NCBI GenBank assembly: GCA_018816945.1
Contig: JAHIVC010000041.1
Span: forward strand, 1-64,000
DNA: 64,000 nt
Direction of reading: 5' to 3'
DNA from: Bacteroidota bacterium
Lineage (GTDB): Bacteria; Bacteroidota; Bacteroidia; Bacteroidales; GCA-2711565
In this document: positions 7,845 through 14,611 of the stretch, piece after piece
How the letters are laid out: every line of letters begins with the position of its first letter
How positions within the stretch are numbered: the first letter of the stretch is position 1
Notes under the pieces: model-generated
The model's input: only the letters and a program-made list of their open reading frames with translations
Told to the model about the DNA's origin: nothing
The model's database searches: none
Program-made: the position numbers and the translations under genes

Positions 7845-8408
7845 ATGAATCCAACAATCATCATTATTATTGCCATCGCGTTGGTACTACTTATTATTAT
7901 TGGCATGTACAACAGCCTTATACGTGCCAGAAACGAAGTTGACAACGCATTCGGAGGCATGGATGTTCAACTCAAAAAGCGTTATGACCTGATCCCAAAT
8001 ATTGTTGCATCGATTAAACAGTACGCGATTCATGAGAAAGAAACATTAAACAACCTGACAGAAATGAGAACAAAAGCGATCAGTGGAAATCTTTCGAGCG
8101 ATGAGAAAGTGGCCCTCGATAATCAAATTTCTGCAGGTATGAAAAGTATAATGGTGGCCGTAGAAAATTATCCTGACCTAAAAGCAAGTGCGAATTTCCT
8201 CAACCTTCAACATACATTGAACGAAGTTGAATCACAAATATCGGCAGCACGCCGGACTTACAATGCTGTAATTACTGATTTTAATAATGCGGTACAAACC
8301 TTTCCTAAAAGCATTATTGCCGGGATGATGCATTTAAAACACAAAGAAGTATTTGTAATTCCGGAGTCCGAACGTGAAGTTGTGAACGTAAACAATTTAT
8401 TTAAATAA
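7845..8408 (+). CDS. lemA: LemA family membrane protein
   Basis: A 187-residue protein with one N-terminal membrane helix (NPTIIIIIAIALVLLIIIGMY) followed by the family core: RARNEVDNAFGGMDVQLKKR, YDLIPNIVASIKQY, then long helices including LKASANFLNLQHTLNEVE and AARRTYNAVITDFNNAVQTFP. The bulk of the protein is helical and presumably outside the cytoplasmic face; the molecular function of LemA is not settled. I prefer the start at 7845, which puts the membrane helix at the N terminus as in the family; an in-frame ATG at 7791 would add 18 residues. It is followed after 10 bp by a DUF3137 gene, a common partner. Confidence 0.92.
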   Translation: MNPTIIIIIAIALVLLIIIGMYNSLIRARNEVDNAFGGMDVQLKKRYDLIPNIVASIKQYAIHEKETLNNLTEMRTKAISGNLSSDEKVALDNQISAGMKSIMVAVENYPDLKASANFLNLQHTLNEVESQISAARRTYNAVITDFNNAVQTFPKSIIAGMMHLKHKEVFVIPESEREVVNVNNLFK

Positions 8409-8418
8409 TATTTAAATC

Positions 8419-9405
8419 ATGATTAAAAGAGAAGAACTTGAACAATTATACAACAAGGATTTAAAAGAAAAATTATCGGGGCTTGAGGGAATGCGTAAAA
8501 AACTACTCTTCCATCGATTGGTCGGTATTGCAGGGATCGTTGTTTCTTTTATTATTTTTATTGTTACCCTTACTACTGCTTCTACACTAAATAATTCTGT
8601 TATATTTTCAATTATTATATTAGCTGCAATCATCATTTTTTCAATCGTCATTCTTATTCTTTCGATTAAAAAAAAGAGGTTATATCGTAATGCCTATAAA
8701 TCGGAAGTAGTTTCAAAGATTGTTCACGCTATCGACCCAAATTGGAACTATGTTCCCGATCAATATATCAGCATCACCGAATATTTAGAAAGTGATTTAT
8801 TCAGAACGCATTACGACAAATATGAAGGAGATGATTTTATTTCGGGTGTAATTGATAAAACCGACTTCAGATGCTCAGAATTACATACGCAGTATAAAAG
8901 TATCAGTACCGATCATGATGGGCATCGTCAGGATAAATGGGTCACTATTTTTAAAGGGTTGTTTTTTCATGCCGATTTTAACAAACACTTTACAGGGAAA
9001 ACTTATATTGCCCCCGATGTAGCAGAAAGAATTCTCGGCAATATGGGGAAAAAGTTACAAAAGATTACGGGAAAAGCCGACTTAGTTAAATTAGAAAACC
9101 CAGAGTTCGAAAAATATTTTGTGGTCCATGCAACCGACCAAATTGAAGCGCGATACATCCTAACCCCAACGATTATGGAGGCATTGGTAAAAATACATAA
9201 AGAATACAAGCGCCCCATTCATTTGTCGTTTATCGGATCGAGGGTTTATTGTGCCATGAGTTTTACAAAAAATCTGTTCGAACCGAAAATAATGCGTTCG
9301 GGTGTTAAGTTTGAGGATGTGGAAAATATGTATAATTTATTCATGGTAAATGCTACCATCATTAAAGAATTGAATTTGAATACCCGTATCTGGACAAAGG
9401 CCTAG
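8419..9405 (+). CDS. DUF3137 family membrane protein
   Basis: A 328-residue protein. After about 35 basic residues come two membrane helices (about 36-57 and 61-83), then a soluble domain (about 95-328) with the DUF3137 look: FISGVIDKTDFRCSELHTQY, VTIFKGLFFHADFNK, RYILTPTIMEALVKIHKEY, and near the end GSRVYCAMSFTKNLFEP. Function unknown. DUF3137 genes are regularly found beside lemA, as here, which suggests a joint envelope role. The IS1595-like element is inserted 16 bp after the stop codon. Confidence 0.85.
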   Translation: MIKREELEQLYNKDLKEKLSGLEGMRKKLLFHRLVGIAGIVVSFIIFIVTLTTASTLNNSVIFSIIILAAIIIFSIVILILSIKKKRLYRNAYKSEVVSKIVHAIDPNWNYVPDQYISITEYLESDLFRTHYDKYEGDDFISGVIDKTDFRCSELHTQYKSISTDHDGHRQDKWVTIFKGLFFHADFNKHFTGKTYIAPDVAERILGNMGKKLQKITGKADLVKLENPEFEKYFVVHATDQIEARYILTPTIMEALVKIHKEYKRPIHLSFIGSRVYCAMSFTKNLFEPKIMRSGVKFEDVENMYNLFMVNATIIKELNLNTRIWTKA

Positions 9406-9421
9406 TATAAAATGCTTTCAA

Positions 9422-9429
9422 AAATTTTA
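9422..9429. repeat. Target-site duplication, left copy
   Basis: AAATTTTA, directly outside the left terminal inverted repeat and identical to 11371-11378. An 8-bp duplication is what IS1595-family elements make. Confidence 0.88.
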
Positions 9430-9450
9430 CGGAATTATCGGTTATTTGGT
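9430..9450 (+). repeat. Left terminal inverted repeat of the IS
   Basis: CGGAATTATCGGTTATTTGGT, matching 19 of 21 bases of the inverted right end. It contains the stop codon (9442-9444) of the 89-residue passenger protein, so that reading frame ends inside the element terminus. Confidence 0.9.
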
Positions 9451-9711
9451 GAGGGAGAAATTTACTAGTTTTTCTGGTTCTAATCCTAATTGACCAAAAC
9501 AGCATAGCCCAATAATTGAAAAATAACCAACTACGAAATCATTACATTCTTCATATAAGCATTTATCATATAATTGATAAGAAATAAATAAAGCGATTGC
9601 AAGGAATAATATTTTGGTAGATATTTTAATAAAAACAAACCAAAATTTAGAAACTTCATATATTTCTCGTTTTGATTCCGATTTGATTATATATTCTTTA
9701 TTTTGTTCCAC
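9442..9711 (-). CDS. IS passenger: small membrane protein, unknown
   Basis: An 89-residue protein of no family I recognise. It has a charged N terminus (MEQNKEYIIKSESKREIYE), a hydrophobic segment about residues 24-47 (FVFIKISTKILFLAIALFIS), a short cysteine-bearing stretch (YDKCLYEECND) and a second hydrophobic segment about 59-74 (FVVGYFSIIGLCCFGQL). Its start overlaps the end of the upstream zinc-ribbon gene by 14 bp, suggesting translational coupling, and its stop lies within the left terminal repeat. It therefore moves with the IS. It may be a real cargo gene or a coincidental frame; the overlap and two-helix design favour real. Confidence 0.55.
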   Translation of the reverse strand: MEQNKEYIIKSESKREIYEVSKFWFVFIKISTKILFLAIALFISYQLYDKCLYEECNDFVVGYFSIIGLCCFGQLGLEPEKLVNFSLTK

Positions 9712-9931
9712 TCCAACTCAAGGTTACTTTGCAACTAGGGCATTCAGTTAATCCCTTTTCAATTTTATCAAAACCACAATTAGGACAAGAATAATAAACT
9801 TTTTTTTCTCCAAAAGTTTTTATTAGTTCAATTGTAAGCCATGCTCCACCTATAAGAGCAGCTGCGGTAAATAACTGATCTAACCAATTATTTTTTGCCA
9901 TTACTTCTTCTTTTGCTATAAAATTACACAT
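9698..9931 (-). CDS. IS passenger: membrane-anchored zinc-ribbon protein
   Basis: A 77-residue protein with a hydrophobic segment at about residues 19-40 (QLFTAAALIGGAWLTIELI) and a C-terminal zinc ribbon with two CxxC knuckles, YSCPNCGFDK and TECPSCKVTL. Such small zinc ribbons bind nucleic acid or protein, but the target is unknown. It begins 4 bp after the transposase stop codon on the same strand and overlaps the next small gene by 14 bp, so all three are probably one transcript. An internal ATG at 9901 (MAKNNW) is an alternative start that gives 67 residues. Confidence 0.65.
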   Translation of the reverse strand: MCNFIAKEEVMAKNNWLDQLFTAAALIGGAWLTIELIKTFGEKKVYYSCPNCGFDKIEKGLTECPSCKVTLSWSGTK

Positions 9932-9935
9932 AATT

Positions 9936-10904
9936 TCATTTATTTAACATACAATTTCTAACCAATGTTATAAACATATCATCTTCATTGCGATTGTTGT
10001 ATTTAAACACAAATTCGGCTATATATTTAGGCAAATATTCAAGGCTTACATGATGATACTGCCCTACTAATCCACGTTTGATAATAGACCAAAAACCCTC
10101 AATCGAATTAGTATTGATTCCTTTATAACTCCACATTTTCTGATGATCAATTTTAATGTGTTCAATGATATTATTCATTCGATGATAACCTTTATATTCA
10201 TCTGTAACCAAAATTGATTCGTCCATGTCAACGTGCTTTTTAACCATTGCTTTTAATTCGCTATGGGTTAACTGATTCATTACTTCAGCGATCACATTTC
10301 CATCTCTTTCAACTATTCCAGCCACAATAGGACGGTTTGCACCCCTGCCCCTTTTAGGTTTTACGGTTGGATATTTTTTCTTATACTTTGATTCCGAACA
10401 TCCAAAATCTTGTTTCAAGTCGTAAAGCTTTAAATCCAGATTTTCTTTTTCAGAAGATGAAAGCATCATTTTTGCATTTTTGCGAGGTTTGCCACCTAAA
10501 AATGTTTCATCCATTTCTACAACTCCATTTAACCTGATTGAGTTATTTTCGATTGTCATCAAATCCCTAAGTTTATGATACATTGTCCAAGCGGTTTCAT
10601 AATGTATGCCTAAGTTCCTTTCAAGCTGTTTTGCTGACATTCCTTTCTTTGCATCACTGATTAAAGCAATTGCATAGAGCCACATTTTTAAAGGTAACCT
10701 TGTATTATGTAAATGGGTGTTAACCGTTACTGAATATGTTTTTTCACATTCCTTACAATGATAACGGTGATCTTGATTCCTTGCTGACTTTTTAATAGAA
10801 TTACAATAAGGACAGCGTATTTTATTCCCCCAGCGTACTTTTTCAAAGTAATTGATTGCGCTTAATTCTGTTGGGAAATTATTCGTTATTTGGATTATGT
10901 TCAT
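9936..10904 (-). CDS. IS1595-family (ISXO2-like) transposase
   Basis: A 322-residue DDE transposase. The N-terminal zinc ribbon has CPYC (31-34) and CKEC (50-53). A helix-turn-helix-like region follows (KKGMSAKQLERNLGIHYETA). The catalytic core has Asp 132 (EMDETFLGG), Asp 235 (LVTDEYKGY) and Glu 269 (NTNSIEGFWSIIKRGL), with the NSIEGFW signature of ISXO2-like proteins. All catalytic residues are present and the frame is open from start to stop, so the enzyme should be active. It cuts and joins the ends of the element that encloses it (9430-11370). Confidence 0.95.
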   Translation of the reverse strand: MNIIQITNNFPTELSAINYFEKVRWGNKIRCPYCNSIKKSARNQDHRYHCKECEKTYSVTVNTHLHNTRLPLKMWLYAIALISDAKKGMSAKQLERNLGIHYETAWTMYHKLRDLMTIENNSIRLNGVVEMDETFLGGKPRKNAKMMLSSSEKENLDLKLYDLKQDFGCSESKYKKKYPTVKPKRGRGANRPIVAGIVERDGNVIAEVMNQLTHSELKAMVKKHVDMDESILVTDEYKGYHRMNNIIEHIKIDHQKMWSYKGINTNSIEGFWSIIKRGLVGQYHHVSLEYLPKYIAEFVFKYNNRNEDDMFITLVRNCMLNK

Positions 10905-11015
10905 AGCTATTTAATAATTATTTCTTTATCAAATAAAAACAATGTTATTTTAGAATTTTTATCTTTACCTGTTGATTTATAAAAACATGACATTAAAATA
11001 TAAGGATAACCAATA

Positions 11016-11348
11016 ATGGATACTATTAAGGAGATAATGAAAGAAAATGCTTTCGTTATAAGCATATATGCACTTTTAACAACACTTATAATTGTAATCA
11101 TTGCAGTTACTAATAATAAAAGAAAAAAATGGTTTATTGATTGGAAGAAAGACACTCTAAATTTATATGTTTTTAAAAGAGAATGGGAGCGCAATGATGA
11201 TAAATTTATGGAATTATTATTTTCTGAAAACGAGAAATTATCTGCTGAAAATAAAATTCTTAAGAAGGATATTAATAAAGTTTCTATTTTATTTTTAATT
11301 ATACTCATAGTTCCTATTATATATTCAAAATTTACAAAAAAGACTTAA
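11016..11348 (+). CDS. IS passenger: two-helix membrane protein with coiled coil
   Basis: A 110-residue protein of unknown function, divergent from the transposase and ending 2 bp before the right terminal repeat. It has a hydrophobic helix at about residues 12-33 (VISIYALLTTLIIVIIAVT), a basic and charged middle with a coiled-coil-like stretch (LLFSENEKLSAENKILKKDI), and a second hydrophobic helix at about 88-105 (VSILFLIILIVPIIYSKF). A second possible start at 11037 (MKEN) is preceded by AAGGAG at close spacing. A 133-codon frame on the opposite strand overlaps it; I judge the plus-strand frame the real one because it has ordinary protein composition. Confidence 0.5.
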   Translation: MDTIKEIMKENAFVISIYALLTTLIIVIIAVTNNKRKKWFIDWKKDTLNLYVFKREWERNDDKFMELLFSENEKLSAENKILKKDINKVSILFLIILIVPIIYSKFTKKT

Positions 11349-11349
11349 A

Positions 11350-11370
11350 ACCAATTACCCGATAATTCCG
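11350..11370 (-). repeat. Right terminal inverted repeat of the IS
   Basis: ACCAATTACCCGATAATTCCG, the inverted partner of 9430-9450 with two mismatches. Confidence 0.9.
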
Positions 11371-11378
11371 AAATTTTA
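11371..11378. repeat. Target-site duplication, right copy
   Basis: AAATTTTA, identical to 9422-9429 and directly outside the right inverted repeat. Confidence 0.88.
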
Positions 11379-11464
11379 AAATATTTAATCTTAGAATTCG
11401 ACAAAACATTTAGGATAGATAAATATTCTCCTCTATTATTTTTTACTTTTATAATAAATAGCTG

Positions 11465-12037
11465 ATGATGGAAACTCTTTATGATTCAAATCTTTTCACT
11501 TACTTCTTACTTCCCTTCTTAATCTTCATCGCCCGAATCGGTGATGTATCCATAGGTACCGTCCGGATTGTAATGATTTCAAAGGGGCAAAAATTTTGGG
11601 CACCCTTCTTAGGGTTTTTTGAAGTGTTTATCTGGCTACTTGCGATCTCTAAAATTTTCGAAAATCTGGACAACTGGGTTTGCTACTTTGCTTACTCAGC
11701 AGGATTTGCCACCGGAAATTATATCGGGTTAATCATTGAAGAAAAATTGGCTTTTGGTGTGGTTAAATTACAGATTATTACCCGCAAAGAGGCCTCCGAA
11801 CTAATTGCGATTTTAATCGATTCCGGTTACGGGATAACCCATCACGAAGCCGATGGAAGTACTCAAAAGGTTAGTATTATCTATAGCATTATTAAAAGAT
11901 CCGACTTGCCTATTGTACTTGATCTTATCAAAACATACAATCCAAATGCCTTCTATTCAATTGAAGATGTGAAATTCGTGAATAAAGGTGTTTTTCCCAT
12001 GAAAATAGCATCTAAACGCTGGCGAAAGGGGAAGTAG
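11465..12037 (+). CDS. DUF2179/DUF5698 (UPF0316-type) membrane protein
   Basis: A 190-residue protein with about three N-terminal membrane helices (about 12-28, 45-64 and 70-90) that include the family-typical FIARIGDVSIGTVRIVMISK and AGFATGNYIGLIIEEKLAFG. The cytosolic C-terminal domain (about 100-185) fits DUF2179, an all-alpha/beta ligand-binding fold (ASELIAILIDSGYGITHHEA, then KVSIIYSIIKRSDLPIVLDL). The role is unknown; related DUF2179 domains bind small molecules or cyclic nucleotides. Two ATG codons stand in tandem at 11465 and 11468. Before the IS arrived, this gene would have followed the DUF3137 gene at about 60-70 bp. Confidence 0.85.
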   Translation: MMETLYDSNLFTYFLLPFLIFIARIGDVSIGTVRIVMISKGQKFWAPFLGFFEVFIWLLAISKIFENLDNWVCYFAYSAGFATGNYIGLIIEEKLAFGVVKLQIITRKEASELIAILIDSGYGITHHEADGSTQKVSIIYSIIKRSDLPIVLDLIKTYNPNAFYSIEDVKFVNKGVFPMKIASKRWRKGK

Positions 12038-12047
12038 GAAGATGGAT

Positions 12048-12157
12048 ATACAGTTATAATACAGTTATAATAAAGTTGTTATTCTGTTGTGAAGATGAGT
12101 ATTAAACGATATAGAATGAAATATTGAAAGAATGAAACAATGAAACAATGAAATAAT
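12048..12157 (+). repeat. Two short tandem repeats in an intergenic region
   Basis: At 12048-12071 an 11-bp unit ATACAGTTATA occurs twice in tandem. At 12118-12157 an 8-bp unit close to GAAACAAT occurs five times (GAAATATT, GAAAGAAT, GAAACAAT, GAAACAAT, GAAATAAT). Together they fill part of the 327-bp gap 12038-12364, which otherwise holds no gene. Confidence 0.8.
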
Positions 12158-12364
12158 ATTTTTTTATATCTTTAACTTGATTTTCAAACTTAAATACGGG
12201 AGTTTGGATTTAAAATAGAGGTTATTGTTTGGAGTTGGGTTGATTTTTTTCATTTTTTTTACGAAAATAAAGTAACAAATAATATAGCTAAACTGTCTGA
12301 TTTTAAAACTTAATATCGCGTTAGCCGAAAAGCGTTTAGAGTAGGCCTTATTAAAACTAAAACC

Positions 12365-12871
12365 ATGAAAAAAACCCTATTAATCATTGCAGTATTTTTA
12401 ATAGCTGGAAGTACTGCCTTTTCGCAACTTCAATTTGGCCTTGGTGGCATGGCCGGAACCAAAGCAGGAATAGATGACAACTTTGAAGCAAAAATAAATT
12501 TTGGTCCACACGTAAGGGCATTATTCAATGTTGGCGACAAATTTGGCGTTACAGCCGGATTCTCATATTATCTTCCTTTTAAATATAATGCATTTGGTGC
12601 TGAAGTAACCATGAACTATATGGCGTTTAATGCCGATGCTTTATATTATATCCTGAATGCTGACAATTTTAAAGTGTATGCGCTAGGTGGCGTAAACTAT
12701 GGAATGATTAAATTAAAGTTCGCTGATATGGGTATTGATGATGGTAGTGGAACCGAAGATCATATAGACTGGGAATTCGGAGGTGGAATCCAGGTTGGTA
12801 AAATATTTGCCGAAATAAAGTACGATAACAGTAATGAGCATATTCAAGCCTTTTTGGGCATTTATTTATAA
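12365..12871 (+). CDS. Small outer-membrane beta-barrel protein
   Basis: A 168-residue protein with a Sec signal peptide (MKKTLLIIAVFLIAGSTAFSQ) and then glycine-rich amphipathic strands: LQFGLGGMAGTKAGID, FGPHVRALFNVGDKFGVTAG, MNYMAFNADALYYIL, VYALGGVNYGMI, FGGGIQVGKIFAEIKYD, ending in the strand HIQAFLGIYL. This is the OmpX/porin-type small barrel common in Bacteroidota; function unknown. It is a single-gene unit with its own terminator 42 bp downstream and resembles the 384-857 gene in design. Confidence 0.78.
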   Translation: MKKTLLIIAVFLIAGSTAFSQLQFGLGGMAGTKAGIDDNFEAKINFGPHVRALFNVGDKFGVTAGFSYYLPFKYNAFGAEVTMNYMAFNADALYYILNADNFKVYALGGVNYGMIKLKFADMGIDDGSGTEDHIDWEFGGGIQVGKIFAEIKYDNSNEHIQAFLGIYL

Positions 12872-12913
12872 AAGCACATTAGCTGATTTCTAGAATAAAG
12901 ATGATAGAAAATT

Positions 12914-12951
12914 AAAAAAGCTGAAAAGGAGATCCTTTTCAGCTTTTTTTT
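12914..12951 (+). terminator. Rho-independent terminator
   Basis: A long stem (AAAAAAGCTGAAAAGGA at 12914-12930 against its complement at 12933-12949) followed by T residues, placed between the barrel gene and the convergent dihydrouridine synthase gene. It can serve both. Confidence 0.9.
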
Positions 12952-12975
12952 AATTATAGCAATCAATAATATGAC

Positions 12976-13920
12976 TCAGGTAATAATTTCATGAAGCCTG
13001 AATTGAAATTCATCCAAGTCAAGGCTTCTGGAAAGGTATTTAAAAACTTCATTTCTATCATTAAAATAGAATGAGAAATAACGCCAATAATCTTTCAGTT
13101 TTCCCAACAACTCATGTTTATCCCTGAACTTCTCCTCAAAAACACGATATAAATCCTCATGAAACTTTAAAAAACGCTCCTTTTCATTTAATAAAACAGA
13201 AGGTGAATATCCCTTAATTCTTTCGGCCAAAAATGGATCCTTCATCAGGCCCCTGCCAATCATGATCCGTGAAATGGAAGGAAATTTTTCCATGATTTTT
13301 TGATATTCTTCCACGGTATTAATATCTCCGTTGTAAACAATTTCATTTTTTGATAAATGCAGGATTTCTCCGAAGCGCTCCAGCATTACTTCCCCATAGT
13401 ACATTTGGATGCCAAGCCGGGGATGTAAAATTATTTCCTTCAAAGGATATTGATTGTAAATTTCAAAAAGCTGATAACTTTCTTCCGGGCTCTCCAATCC
13501 CAGACGTGTTTTTATGGAAAACTCAACTTCAATATCTTTAAAAATCTCATCTAAGAAGGATTTAATTTCGTCAGGATATTTTAATAAACCTGAGCCTCTA
13601 CCCCTTCGAACTACCCTTTTTGAGGGGCAACCTAAATTCCAGTTTAAGCCCTCGTAACCTTTAAACTTGATCCATTTAGCTAAATGTTTAAAATCCTTCA
13701 CATTTCGCCCCATGAACTGAGGTATGGTTTTCAATCCTTGCACATCTGCATGAGGTATATCCCACGATCTGCGCTTATCTTCCAGGTCATGATGCATCAA
13801 GGAAACAAAGGGCGCGATTGCTGCATCTACACCCCCAAAATGTCGGGCAAAAATATTTCTGAAATCTATTTCGGTATAACCCTCCAAAGGAGCCAAATAA
13901 ATATAAGGTTGTTTAATCAC
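12976..13920 (-). CDS. tRNA-dihydrouridine synthase (Dus family)
   Basis: An FMN enzyme that reduces specific uridines of tRNA to dihydrouridine. Seen: the FMN-barrel start (YIYLAPLEGYTEIDFRN), the catalytic-cysteine motif NLGCPSKRVVRRGRGSGLLK, the catalytic-lysine region SIKTRLGLESPEE, the phosphate-binding GDINTVEEY and ISRIMIGRGLMKDPFL, and a helical C-terminal domain. I choose the GTG start at 13920, which places the protein start two residues before the barrel as in relatives (314 residues); an ATG at 13953 would add 11 poorly matching residues. The exact Dus subclass and target position cannot be told here. Confidence 0.9.
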   Translation of the reverse strand: MIKQPYIYLAPLEGYTEIDFRNIFARHFGGVDAAIAPFVSLMHHDLEDKRRSWDIPHADVQGLKTIPQFMGRNVKDFKHLAKWIKFKGYEGLNWNLGCPSKRVVRRGRGSGLLKYPDEIKSFLDEIFKDIEVEFSIKTRLGLESPEESYQLFEIYNQYPLKEIILHPRLGIQMYYGEVMLERFGEILHLSKNEIVYNGDINTVEEYQKIMEKFPSISRIMIGRGLMKDPFLAERIKGYSPSVLLNEKERFLKFHEDLYRVFEEKFRDKHELLGKLKDYWRYFSFYFNDRNEVFKYLSRSLDLDEFQFRLHEIIT

Positions 13921-14441
13921 AGCACAAAAATAATCATTTGAGGAATTAATCACTCAATTTACAATTTTGAGTGTCACAATGAATTATTAAAATTATTTGT
14001 GCATTGATGCATGTATAACTAAACCAACATGGATTGAAAATACATAGGCTTGATTTTTGAACAGGAATCATTTGGTAAGAGCCATAAAAACAACCTGCCG
14101 CGGGCAAGTCAATATTCAATGTTCAAAATATCAAATACAAATCCGTATAAATTATACCAATAATGAAATTTTAAAAAACCAAACATTGTGATTTGGATAT
14201 TGAATTTTGTTATTTATGTAGAATTTGGCCCACCTGGACGGATATAATTTGTAATTTTTTTAGAACATTACAGAACCTAAAGTAGCTGCAATAAAATTGC
14301 AGGGTTTTAACCATTAACAATGATAATAAGTATGAACCTATCCTTAGGTATTAGCATCAGAATTTTATAACCTAGAAACAGTTATAGTATCGATTACATT
14401 TTCACAAAAAATTTAGAAATTTACAGCTATTGTTATCTCAA

Positions 14442-14487
14442 CGACAGGCGAATAAATAATCTTTGTATCTCCAATCACTTCCCTGTT
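14442..14487 (+). repeat. Dispersed 46-bp repeat, copy A
   Basis: Begins CGACAGGCGAATAAATAATC and runs through CTTTGTATCTCCAATCACTT. Ungapped comparison with 19125-19170 gives 35 identical bases of 46. Both copies lie in long gene-free gaps that flank the acetyltransferase-racemase cluster, in the same orientation. Confidence 0.6.
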
Positions 14488-14546
14488 CTCATTAAGATTA
14501 TAAAACCTAAAACCCTTACCAAATAATTAGCTAAATCAAATAAACT

Positions 14547-14575
14547 TTGATTTTCAAGTAATTATTCGTATTTTG
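14547..14575 (+). promoter_or_regulatory. Bacteroidota-type promoter for the acetyltransferase cluster
   Basis: TTG at 14547-14549, exactly 19 bp of spacer, then TATTTTG at 14569-14575, one T short of TAnnTTTG. It would start transcription near 14582, about 30 bases before the start codon. Confidence 0.55.
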
Positions 14576-14597
14576 AGCCTAATACAAAACAATTAAT

Positions 14598-14604
14598 AGG
14601 AGGA
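14598..14604 (+). promoter_or_regulatory. Strong Shine-Dalgarno sequence
   Basis: AGGAGGA, 7 bases before the ATG at 14612. Full Shine-Dalgarno sites are rare in this phylum and no other gene in the window has one this good, so this gene may be translated unusually well. Confidence 0.7.
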
Positions 14605-14611
14605 AAATTAT

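Larger units (their letters stand above)
9430..11370 (-). mobile_element. Complete IS1595-family insertion sequence with passenger genes
   Basis: A 1941-bp element defined by its ends. The left end 9430-9450 (CGGAATTATCGGTTATTTGGT) and the reverse complement of the right end 11350-11370 (CGGAATTATCGGGTAATTGGT) agree at 19 of 21 bases, and AAATTTTA is duplicated outside both. Inside are an intact ISXO2-like DDE transposase (9936-10904, leftward), two small genes downstream of it on the same strand (9442-9711, 9698-9931) and one divergent small gene (11016-11348). Only about half the length is transposase. IS1595-type elements with passenger genes are known; these passengers I cannot name. The intact transposase, near-identical ends and exact duplication suggest recent insertion. 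Confidence 0.92.
13954..14611. other. Long intergenic region with a GC-rich palindrome and a dispersed repeat
   Basis: 658 bp with no gene I can support. It holds a small GC-rich palindrome (TGCCGCGGGCA at 14096-14106) that stands out from the AT-rich surround, a stretch at 14442-14487 that resembles 19125-19170, and at its right end a promoter and a strong ribosome-binding site for the acetyltransferase gene. It may be the remains of decayed genes. Confidence 0.6.

Noticed and set aside
10907-11308. 133-codon frame on the minus strand over the right part of the IS
   Set aside because: It lies opposite the 11016-11348 frame; its composition (runs of Ser, Leu and Ile) looks like an antisense shadow, and it has no recognisable features.
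14442-14530. Short minus-strand frame ending EITIAVNF as a barrel-protein remnant
   Set aside because: Only about 38 codons are open, and codon positions show no bias against copy B, so coding is not supported.
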